DNA of 57,581 bases from Williamsia sp. (GTDB lineage Bacteria > Bacteroidota > Bacteroidia > Chitinophagales > Chitinophagaceae): assembly GCA_015069695.1 (NCBI GenBank), contig JADCRZ010000039.1, positions 1-57,581 on the forward strand, given 5' to 3'. The translations under genes were made by a program, and so were the position numbers. Position 1 is the first letter of the stretch; each line of letters starts with the position of its first letter. Below are positions 26,041 through 34,441 of the stretch, piece after piece. Under the pieces are notes generated by a model. It was not told the origin of the DNA, did not search any database, and worked only from the letters and a program-made list of their open reading frames with translations.

Positions 26041-27567
26041 ATGTTATCAAGAGAAGAAAGAGAAAAAATACACGAGCACCTGCTGGCCCTTCTTCCGGAG
26101 GTCAGGGAAGAACTCAAAAAAATTCCGGGTGTTACCAGTGTCGCAATCGGATTGAAAGAAGTAGATTTTTCTCTTACGGACGAAATTGTTTTTCAGGTTT
26201 TGGTTGACGAAAAAAAACAGCCGCATGAGCTGCAGCCGGAGGAGATGGTGCCCAAAGAAATACGGGGTGTGAAAACCGATGTCATGAAGATCTTACACGC
26301 GGCGCCGCATTTTGTTTACGACAAAAGAGGAGATGACCTGCCTCACCATACAGATGAAGATCCGTTGACAGCGGGCGTTATGGTCGGCTTCTTTAATACG
26401 CACGGCACCCTGGGCTGTTTTGCCCGGCTGAAAAATGATCCCGCTCAATTGGTGATGCTCTCTAACCACCACGTGCTGGCCGATGGACGGCCGGATGGAG
26501 CCATGGTCGGCCAACCTTTTTATTCTGAAGGCTGCTGCTGTTGTTGTGCCTATCCGGAAAATCATACCGGTTATTTGTTGGGAGAAGGCGTAAAAGACAA
26601 GAAAGCGGATTGTGCCATTGCCACCGTCAACTCAAACCTGAAACACAAGCCCATCATCAGCAACACCCAGTCGCGGAAGAAAGAAGATCCCGCGCAAAGA
26701 GAGTTGCATATCAAGGGCACACAAAAAGCCCTTTCGGGCGATGTGGTCGTGAAGATCGGCTGCATATCAGGCTTTACGACAGGGATCATCAAGTCGCTTG
26801 CTTATACCGTTATTGATCCAAATACAAATGCAGACTATATGGTGGAGCAGATCACCATCGTGCCCCATCCTGCTGAAACATACATCAGTTCCACCGATCT
26901 GTTGCCCGCCTTTTCTGAAAAGGGTGATTCGGGTGCAGTGGTCCTGCACAGGGAGACAGGGAATGTCGTGGCGCTTTTGTGGGGAGGCGACCCTGAGCTG
27001 CAAAAAGAAGATGATCCGGATAAGAACAAAGACAAAAAGATGGATACCACCTTCGCCACGCATATTGATGTGGTGCTAAAAGCACTGGAAGAAAAAGGTT
27101 ACCCAATCGAGATCGAAAAATATACTGACAGTACCGGTTCAACACCTCTTGCAGCGGCCAGAACCGTTCTTTCAACCCCTTCTCCAAATGATTTTGCACA
27201 ACGGCTGCAGCAACACCCTGCCGGTAAAAAATGGGCAGCGCTTGCAGCGCAACACCGCACAGAAGTAATGCACCTCATCAACCACGAACGCGTTGTGAGT
27301 GTAGCCTGGCAACGCAACCAGGGCCCTGCTTTTACTGCCCACATCGCAAAAAGCGCGCAGGATCCTGCACACGTCATTCCGGATAATGTGAACGGCATTT
27401 CCCTGCAACAGCTGCTGATTAAAATGGGCAGTGTACTCACAGAAAAGGGAAGCGGGGAACTAAGGACTGCTATAGAAAAGCACACACTGGAACTGCTCGC
27501 ACATGCAGAGAACCTGAACTCCGTAGAAAGTTTGCTCACCCGCTTGAATGAACCCCTCTTTGCCTGA
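26041..27567 (+). CDS. Trypsin-fold serine protease-like protein with helical C-terminal domain
   Basis: 508 aa, first gene of the giant-protein operon. A PA-clan protease-like domain spans about 85-345. The triad can be read as His144 (LSNHHVLADG), Asp190 (KKADCAIATV) and Ser297 (KGDSGAVVL). Residues 1-80 are a small alpha/beta segment (PGVTSVAIGLKEVDF) resembling N-terminal regions of Nal1-like serine proteases. From about 360 a helical domain follows with paired His/Trp motifs (EVMHLINHERVVSVAWQRN). There is no signal peptide. Five consecutive cysteines (165-169) sit between His and Asp. The gene is 48 bases upstream of the 1132-aa giant. It may process or assemble its neighbours (inference); substrates unknown. 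Confidence 0.78.
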   Translation: MLSREEREKIHEHLLALLPEVREELKKIPGVTSVAIGLKEVDFSLTDEIVFQVLVDEKKQPHELQPEEMVPKEIRGVKTDVMKILHAAPHFVYDKRGDDLPHHTDEDPLTAGVMVGFFNTHGTLGCFARLKNDPAQLVMLSNHHVLADGRPDGAMVGQPFYSEGCCCCCAYPENHTGYLLGEGVKDKKADCAIATVNSNLKHKPIISNTQSRKKEDPAQRELHIKGTQKALSGDVVVKIGCISGFTTGIIKSLAYTVIDPNTNADYMVEQITIVPHPAETYISSTDLLPAFSEKGDSGAVVLHRETGNVVALLWGGDPELQKEDDPDKNKDKKMDTTFATHIDVVLKALEEKGYPIEIEKYTDSTGSTPLAAARTVLSTPSPNDFAQRLQQHPAGKKWAALAAQHRTEVMHLINHERVVSVAWQRNQGPAFTAHIAKSAQDPAHVIPDNVNGISLQQLLIKMGSVLTEKGSGELRTAIEKHTLELLAHAENLNSVESLLTRLNEPLFA

Positions 27568-27615
27568 ACCCAGGACCGGCAAGCCTCTATTTTATTTACC
27601 CCCAACCCAATCAAG

Positions 27616-30600
27616 ATGGGCACACCTGAATCAATAGCGCTCCTTCTGACAAACTTGTTACAGCCGCTGCAAACAGAGCTGCAGCGCGGCAAAGCCAGGC
27701 TGCTGCTGGCTGAGCTCGGCATCGGCATAACCGCTGAACAGGAGGCAGGACTACTGCCCTCCCTGCAGGGATCTGCCAATGCTACCACCACGCTGGTCAA
27801 TCAATCAACCGAACTGCTCGCCCTGATCAAAGCAGGCAACACCGCTGACGTAATAAAGAAAGGGGGCGAGATGATAGCGGTTATCAAAACGGTGTTTGAT
27901 AGCATCCAATCCATCCGGCAGGCGATCAGCAATCTTCATGATGCAGGCATCCAGGCTGCAGCCATCAGCAAGCTGCCGGAGCGCTTGTTTAATCATTTGC
28001 TCATTTCCTACCTGGACGGCGTTCAGTACTTAAATCCGCTTCTTTATTTTTTAGGCATCCTGGAACTCAATCCTGAAAACGGCGGTTCGGTTGATCCCAA
28101 AAATCCTCCGTTTACTTCGGCCAGCTTCCATCCGGAAAAGATCGGGGCCTGGCTGGGCAACCCGGCAGCACAGCTAAAATCACTGTACAAATGGGATGAT
28201 CCCGCTTTTGATGGCAAACAGTTGTTCCTGAAATTACAGGACACCCTGCAGCGCATCAACCTGCCCGCCCTGTACAATGAAGCAAGCAGTCCGGCAAAAC
28301 TGGACCTTCTTTTTCTGGAGCTTGCGCCTACCAACGGCAGTTTGCCGAAAGGACTGGAGATCACCTTAAAGAGCAACCTGCCCAAGGTGGATGCAACCAT
28401 CCAGGGAGAAGACATAGCTATCCACTACAAGGCCGGTTTGGCAGCACCGGTCAGCAGCAAATTATTGATCAGGCCGGGAGAAGGCATCAGCCTGGTTCCA
28501 CCCAACGGGTCTGCCATCGGCGGAGAATTGCTGCTGGAAGAAATTATCAAAAAGAAAAACGGCGGAGGTCCTTATCTGCTGCTCGGAAAAGCAGGCGGCA
28601 GCCGCGTGGAAGTAACCGAGTTCCGTTCCAAACTGGGCACCAAGCTGGGTTGGGATGCCGCACAGAACAAAGCAGCCGGCAATTTTTTGATAGAAGCCGC
28701 TTTAAAACAATGCAAGGTGGTCATCAGCACGGATGGTGCGGATGGATTTTTAAAAGCCATCCTGCCGGCCACCAATTTAGAAGCTCAATTTGATTTAACG
28801 GTCGGTGTCTCTGCCGAACACGGCTTGTATTTCGGGGGCAGCAGCGCGCTCGAGATCAACCTGCCCACACATGTGCAACTGGGACCCGTTTCGCTGGAAG
28901 GCATCAGCATCGGACTGCAACCGCAGGACGGAAAGTTTCCCGTTAACATCGGTGCAAACTTGCGCGCTTCCCTCGGGCCCATGGTAGCTGTAGTGCAGAA
29001 TATGGGCATGTCGGCCACGCTCTCTTTCCCTCCTTCCAATGGCGGCAACCTGGGGCCGGTGCAACTTGACATCGGCTTTAAAGCACCCGGCGGCATCGGT
29101 CTTTCGATTGATGCAGGCATGGTAAAAGGCGGTGGCTTTTTGTTGCTTGATCCTATCAAGGGAGAATATGCCGGCGGACTGGAACTCACCATCAGCAACA
29201 CTTTGCAGGTAGCAGCCATCGGCATCATCAACACCAGGATGCCTGATGGCAAAGCTGGGTTCTCTCTCCTGGTGATCGTGAGCGTGCAATTTAACCCTGG
29301 CATTGCGCTGGGCATGGGCTTTTTCCTGAACGGACTGGGCGGTATGCTGGGTATACACCGGACTGTAAACATAAACGCTTTGCGGGAAGGAGTAAAGAAT
29401 GATGCGATTGAACACATCATGTTCCCGGAGAATATTGTTGCGAACATGAATACGCTGCTGCCACAGCTCAAATCTATTTTTCCGGTCAAGAAAGACCAGT
29501 TCATGATCGGGCTGATGGCAAAGATTACCTGGGGGGTACCTGCGCTGGTGAGTGTTGAGTTCGGCTTGGCTATTGAGTTTTCCCATCCTACCCGGCTGGC
29601 CATTCTGGGTGTGCTCAAAGTGGTATTGCCCAACGAAAAAGCCCCGCTGTTGCAGCTGCAGGTAAACTTTGCAGGGGTCATTGATTTTGAGGAAGGATCC
29701 CTTTCTTTCGACGCCAGCCTGTACAATTCACGCATTCTTTCCTTTACCCTGGAGGGAGACATGGCGCTGCGGCTGAACTGGGGTGCCACAAAAGGATTTT
29801 TGTTGTCCGTCGGAGGTTTTCACCCTTCTTTTACCCCGCCTTCCCAGCTCAACGTGCCTGCCCTCAAGCGTTTGACCCTGACCATTCTGAGCGGCAATCC
29901 CAAACTGGTACTCACCGCTTACCTGGCAGTTACTTCCAATACCGTTCAATTTGGCGCAAGGATCGACTTTCTTTTTAAAGTAGCGTTTGTAAAAGTTGTC
30001 GGCTTCCTGGGCTTTGATGTCTTGTTCCAGTTCTCCCCCTTCAAGTTTATCGCGCACATCTTTGCCGGCCTCGCCGTAAAATGGGGCGACACGGTTTTAT
30101 TTGCGATCAAGCTCGATTTTCAACTGGCTGGTCCTACACCCTGGAATGCAAGAGGCGTTGCTTCCTTCACGGTGCTGCTGATTCCCGTGAGCGTCAATTT
30201 CAACATCACGTGGGGACAGGCAAAAGCTGTAACAGATCCGGCGGTGGCCTTGCTTCCCAAGATCAAGGAGGCCCTGAACCAGGATGCCAACTGGTCAACC
30301 GGCCTGCCCAAGCAGCAGTCATCCCTGATCACCCTGGCACCGCACAAAGCAAAGCCCGGCGAACTGATCATCCAGTCGCACGGAACCATTCAGATCAACC
30401 AGTCCATTCTTCCCCTTGATACCCAGATCCAGCAATTTGGCAACAGGGCACCGGCCGATATCAAACGGCTCAGGATCCATGCAGCCACCCTGGGCGGCAT
30501 ACCGGTAAAAATAAAAGACCTGCGCGACCAGTTTGTTCCTGCTTCTTACAAAAAATTGTCGGACGACGACAAGCTGAAAGCGCCTTCTTACACGCAGGAG

Positions 30601-31014
30601 AAAAGCGGTGTTACACTCGCAGACAGAGACAATGCCCTGCATGTATTGTACGGCATCAACCGCGATGTTCAGTATGAAGTAAAAGTCTCCGACCATGCAG
30701 CAGCAGCTGCTGCTCCCTCCTCCTACCCCATCAGCCTGTATCATTTTCAGCGGATGAGCCAGGGTGGTGTAATCAGCAAATCGGCTTTGTCAAAAGCAAA
30801 AAGTGACAACCTGTTTTCAAAAGAAGGATCTGTAAAGATCGGGGAAGAACAATTTGTGATTGTAAACAATGCCACACTGGCGCAATACAAACCGGATGTT
30901 TTTCAGGGCGGAAGCCAGGCCGAAGCTGATGACATGTTCAAAACAATGATCGCCGCAGAACCTGCGCTGAAAAAGCAGCTGAGCGTAGTGCCTGCTTACC
31001 ACCTCGACCTTTAA
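27616..31014 (+). CDS. DUF6603-like giant beta-repeat protein
   Basis: 1132 aa. I recognise the pattern of DUF6603 proteins from memory; no search was run. Residues about 1-130 are helical (VIKKGGEMIAVIKTVFDSI). From about 290 to 880 there is a long series of alternating-hydrophobic beta strands with conserved turns such as LSVGGFHPSFTPP, TSNTVQFGARIDF, GFDVLFQFSPFKFIAHI and GPTPWNARGVASFTVL. The C-terminal 200 residues are polar and less regular. It has no signal peptide or clear helical transmembrane segment. The amphipathic strands suggest an elongated beta structure, perhaps a groove or barrel handling hydrophobic ligand or membrane, which is inference. It is followed after 12 bases by the 1105-aa gene. 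Confidence 0.8.
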   Translation: MGTPESIALLLTNLLQPLQTELQRGKARLLLAELGIGITAEQEAGLLPSLQGSANATTTLVNQSTELLALIKAGNTADVIKKGGEMIAVIKTVFDSIQSIRQAISNLHDAGIQAAAISKLPERLFNHLLISYLDGVQYLNPLLYFLGILELNPENGGSVDPKNPPFTSASFHPEKIGAWLGNPAAQLKSLYKWDDPAFDGKQLFLKLQDTLQRINLPALYNEASSPAKLDLLFLELAPTNGSLPKGLEITLKSNLPKVDATIQGEDIAIHYKAGLAAPVSSKLLIRPGEGISLVPPNGSAIGGELLLEEIIKKKNGGGPYLLLGKAGGSRVEVTEFRSKLGTKLGWDAAQNKAAGNFLIEAALKQCKVVISTDGADGFLKAILPATNLEAQFDLTVGVSAEHGLYFGGSSALEINLPTHVQLGPVSLEGISIGLQPQDGKFPVNIGANLRASLGPMVAVVQNMGMSATLSFPPSNGGNLGPVQLDIGFKAPGGIGLSIDAGMVKGGGFLLLDPIKGEYAGGLELTISNTLQVAAIGIINTRMPDGKAGFSLLVIVSVQFNPGIALGMGFFLNGLGGMLGIHRTVNINALREGVKNDAIEHIMFPENIVANMNTLLPQLKSIFPVKKDQFMIGLMAKITWGVPALVSVEFGLAIEFSHPTRLAILGVLKVVLPNEKAPLLQLQVNFAGVIDFEEGSLSFDASLYNSRILSFTLEGDMALRLNWGATKGFLLSVGGFHPSFTPPSQLNVPALKRLTLTILSGNPKLVLTAYLAVTSNTVQFGARIDFLFKVAFVKVVGFLGFDVLFQFSPFKFIAHIFAGLAVKWGDTVLFAIKLDFQLAGPTPWNARGVASFTVLLIPVSVNFNITWGQAKAVTDPAVALLPKIKEALNQDANWSTGLPKQQSSLITLAPHKAKPGELIIQSHGTIQINQSILPLDTQIQQFGNRAPADIKRLRIHAATLGGIPVKIKDLRDQFVPASYKKLSDDDKLKAPSYTQEKSGVTLADRDNALHVLYGINRDVQYEVKVSDHAAAAAAPSSYPISLYHFQRMSQGGVISKSALSKAKSDNLFSKEGSVKIGEEQFVIVNNATLAQYKPDVFQGGSQAEADDMFKTMIAAEPALKKQLSVVPAYHLDL

Positions 31015-31026
31015 AAATTTATACAC

Positions 31027-34000
31027 ATGGCAACACTGGCATCTTATTCTTTTCTCCCCTGGGCAAGACAAGGCATCGCTTCCGGCATTGCAGAAAAAGA
31101 CAGCCTGGGCTTGAATGATGGAACGGCAGTTGAAAGGGCTTCTCTCACTGCAACACTGGAATTAAAACATACCAGCCTCAAAGACACAACGCACACCAGT
31201 TACATCAGCAAAAAGATACAGGTCATCGGACCGGGAGATGTGCTGAGCTTCAGCAGGCAAAATATGGTAAGAACAGAACCGGCGCAGGGGATCACCAATT
31301 TTGAAGCAAACAAGCTGGCTTATGTGGAGTTTTATGAAGAAGATTTTTTATGGCGCTATACACCTGCCGGGGCTGAGAGTGCCAACCTGCAGAAAAGCCG
31401 GCTGCGGCCCTGGCTAACCCTGCTTGCATTAAAGAGCGACGAATACACGCTGCAAAGCAATGGAGCAGGCCTGTCTTACATCAATGTGTTGCCAGGCAAG
31501 TTCGACGAGGCTTTTCCGCATCAAAACGACAGCTGGGCCTTTGCACATGTACACATGAACTATCACCTTGCTAACGCGCAGGGGCAAGCGCTGGAAGATG
31601 AAGTAGGCCAGCTGCTCCGCAATACACACGACCTTTCGGTGGGCCGGCTCCTGTGTGCCCGGAAGCTGCAGAAAAATACGGGTTACACGGCTTTCCTGAT
31701 CCCTTCTTTTGAAACAGGCCGCCTCGCAGGTTTGGGCCTGGATATAACGGGTGTAAAAGCGCAAACACCCGCCTGGAGAAAAGGGTCCATGCCTGCTTCC
31801 GATAAGAGACCGTTTCATTTTCCGGTTTATCACCAATGGGATTTCCGCACCGCCTCCTTGGGCGATTTTGAAAACTTGGCTTCCCTGATCAAACCAGGCC
31901 TGATCAGTCCCGGCACTGGCAAGATGCCAATGGACATCAGCCATCCGGGTTTTGGACTAAACGCGAACGGCACTCGCCTGATCGGGATGGAAGCTGCCCT
32001 GCGGCCACCCGGCATGAGCTCAGACGATTGGCCTGTTAATAGTTCAATCAAAGCCCCCTCAGATAACCTGGAAGGGGCAAGCAACCAGGAAACCGTTGAG
32101 AAGTTAAAAGACCTGCTCAACTTATCACCCAATCTGGTGAGCAGCGGCGCCGGCTCAACAGGAAACAATCCGTTCTTTAATACAAGCCTGGGTGATGACC
32201 CCCTGTTGGTACCACCGGTATATGGTGCCTGGCACGCAGCTGTACAGCAATTGGGAAACGGACAGAACCCGCCCTGGGTGGAACAGCTGAACCTGGACTT
32301 CCGCCACCGGGCCGCTGCCGGGTTAGGCCGGCAGATCGTGCGAAAATACCAGGAGGATTTCGTCAACAGGGCCTGGCAGCAGGTCGACAAAGTAAATGAA
32401 GCCAACAAAACGATCCAGCAGGCAGCCCTGGCATCGATGGTCAATGCAGTCATCCTGAAAAAGCATGTGATCAATGCACAGACTGACCGGACCATCCAGC
32501 TGACCAACCCGGTGCAGCACCTGATCATCAATCCGCAGAAAAAGCAAACCGTTCAGCAGGATTTTACCCAAAGCCGTATTCCGCAGGCTGCCAAGTCGGC
32601 CGCATTCCGCAGAATTACACGGCCGCATGGCCGGGTACCGGGAGCCCATTTCACTGCGCCTGCTGTTTCTTCGGTTCGTGCAGGCAGCGCACGGTCGCTG
32701 GTAGGCAAGGCACCTGCAGGAACAAATATCTTCCAGCGGTTCAATGCAGACCAATCCGCACCGGGCGCGCTAACAGCAGCCAAGCTGATCCCCTCTCCTT
32801 CCAATTCCATGCAGATGAACAACCTGCAGGACAGCCTGAACGGGGTGTTCTCCAGTTATATGAGCAACGTACCGCAGATGGCAAAAGACGGATTCCTGCT
32901 GCTTATCAGCAGCAATATAACTGCAACGCCTGTACAAAAAGCACAGCTCCTCCAGCTTGCCAGCGCACAGCCCGGCGCTAATCAAACCATCAAAACTGAA
33001 ATCATAGACTGGGTGAACAACACCGTTAATTTCCCCCTGCAGCGCGTGAATGGGCAAGTGATTGTTCAATTAACAGATGCCAAGTTCAAAGCTGTGTTTG
33101 GCGACGATGTGCATGCCGGGAGTTACAATGATGTGGTTTTAAAAGACAGCCAGGCCCTCACACCGGGAAGCATACAAGGACTCAGCACGCTCACGGATCT
33201 GCAGAACCTGCAAAAGTCGATCAATGGATTGGCTGATAAAATAACCAAGCTGCCGGTAGCTGCACAGCCACAGCCGCTGTCTGCATTGGATGCTGTAACA
33301 AAACACATCCTGTCGAATATCGATCCTGCGGTTACCATGGCAAAGAAGCTGGCCGCCACGATCAAAGTGTGCCGGAACGGAGAGTACCTCTCCCTGCAGC
33401 AGCTTAAGCCGGTGATGGCCTATCCCGAATTTACCGAATCGGTTTATACGTACCTGCTGGAGTGGTCAAAGAATTACATCCTGCCTTCGATCGACAAACT
33501 ACCCAACGAAACCATTGCCTTGCTGGAAAACAACCAGCCCTTTATAGAAGCCTTTCTGGCGGGCATGAACCACGAGATGGCAAGCGAACTGTTGTGGCGG
33601 GCGTTTCCAACCGATCAAAGAGGGTCGTATTTCAGGCAGTTCTGGAGTGTAAAAGACAGCATCATACCGATGAGTCCCGAACCGGAAGCCGACAAGGAAC
33701 TGCAGGCCGACATCAGGCAAATAGAAACCTGGAAGGGAAAATTAGGAGAAAACAGTCCGAAGGTGAAACCCGCAAACCTGGTGGTTGTGATCAGGGGTAC
33801 GCTGCTGAAAAAGTTTCCCAATGCCATGATCTACATGCAGCAGGCAATGTATGATGCTGCGAACCCGGCAGGCCCCAGAAAGCTGAAGGAAGGCATTGCA
33901 TTTGGCAGCACGAAATTTCCCGTTTTCAAAGCCGATATTGATCCTGATATTACGCTGATGGGTTTTGACCTGCAGGCGGCAGAAGCAAAAGGCGAACAGC

Positions 34001-34344
34001 TCACGGGTACCACATCACCCGCAGGAAAAAATGCCGGCTGGTTTATCGTTATGAAAGAAAGACCCGGACAGCTTTCCTTTGGCCTCGACAACTACACCGA
34101 CCCGCAGGGCAACGACACCACCATGCCAGCAGGAGCACCGGCCACCTGGAACGATTTGGTTTGGGAACACCTGGTGAATAAAAAAGAAGACCTGCTCACC
34201 TATCACCTGGGTTTCAACAAAACCATCAGCATCACCAACAGTGCCGGCCAGCCAACATGGAACAGCAATGCAGCAGACCTCGCAGCCATCCTTTTTCAAA
34301 ACCCGGTCATGATCGCCCGCCATGCATCAGAGATGCTGCCGTGA
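31027..34344 (+). CDS. Conserved giant protein of unknown function (1105 aa)
   Basis: 1105 aa, no signal peptide or transmembrane segment. It has blocks that look strongly conserved: LPWARQGI at the start, VIGPGDVLSF (about 70), GITNFEANKLAYVEFYEEDFLWRYTP (98-120 region), RLRPWLTLLAL, FETGRLAGLGLDITG (about 235), and in the C-terminal third EAFLAGMNHEMASELLWRAFPTDQRGSYFRQFW (about 835-870) and AAILFQNPVMIARHASEMLP at the extreme end. I recall similar strings in uncharacterised proteins of actinobacteria and myxobacteria, which would need a search to confirm. Middle regions are helical and Gln/Ala-rich. The gene starts 12 bases after the DUF6603-like gene. Function unknown; placement suggests a structural partner. 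Confidence 0.75.
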   Translation: MATLASYSFLPWARQGIASGIAEKDSLGLNDGTAVERASLTATLELKHTSLKDTTHTSYISKKIQVIGPGDVLSFSRQNMVRTEPAQGITNFEANKLAYVEFYEEDFLWRYTPAGAESANLQKSRLRPWLTLLALKSDEYTLQSNGAGLSYINVLPGKFDEAFPHQNDSWAFAHVHMNYHLANAQGQALEDEVGQLLRNTHDLSVGRLLCARKLQKNTGYTAFLIPSFETGRLAGLGLDITGVKAQTPAWRKGSMPASDKRPFHFPVYHQWDFRTASLGDFENLASLIKPGLISPGTGKMPMDISHPGFGLNANGTRLIGMEAALRPPGMSSDDWPVNSSIKAPSDNLEGASNQETVEKLKDLLNLSPNLVSSGAGSTGNNPFFNTSLGDDPLLVPPVYGAWHAAVQQLGNGQNPPWVEQLNLDFRHRAAAGLGRQIVRKYQEDFVNRAWQQVDKVNEANKTIQQAALASMVNAVILKKHVINAQTDRTIQLTNPVQHLIINPQKKQTVQQDFTQSRIPQAAKSAAFRRITRPHGRVPGAHFTAPAVSSVRAGSARSLVGKAPAGTNIFQRFNADQSAPGALTAAKLIPSPSNSMQMNNLQDSLNGVFSSYMSNVPQMAKDGFLLLISSNITATPVQKAQLLQLASAQPGANQTIKTEIIDWVNNTVNFPLQRVNGQVIVQLTDAKFKAVFGDDVHAGSYNDVVLKDSQALTPGSIQGLSTLTDLQNLQKSINGLADKITKLPVAAQPQPLSALDAVTKHILSNIDPAVTMAKKLAATIKVCRNGEYLSLQQLKPVMAYPEFTESVYTYLLEWSKNYILPSIDKLPNETIALLENNQPFIEAFLAGMNHEMASELLWRAFPTDQRGSYFRQFWSVKDSIIPMSPEPEADKELQADIRQIETWKGKLGENSPKVKPANLVVVIRGTLLKKFPNAMIYMQQAMYDAANPAGPRKLKEGIAFGSTKFPVFKADIDPDITLMGFDLQAAEAKGEQLTGTTSPAGKNAGWFIVMKERPGQLSFGLDNYTDPQGNDTTMPAGAPATWNDLVWEHLVNKKEDLLTYHLGFNKTISITNSAGQPTWNSNAADLAAILFQNPVMIARHASEMLP

Positions 34345-34441
34345 GTACAAGCTTTTATACCATGAAACTCTTTCAAGCACAAAGCCCCGGAACCCACCTG
34401 TAACCGAAATCAATCTATCATCCACAACTAAAATAAACCAC

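Noticed and set aside
28785-29789. 334-aa and overlapping 263-aa minus-strand frames inside the 1132-aa giant
   Set aside because: Pro/Ser/Arg-rich shadow translations; the plus-strand frame has the DUF6603-like pattern and operon context.
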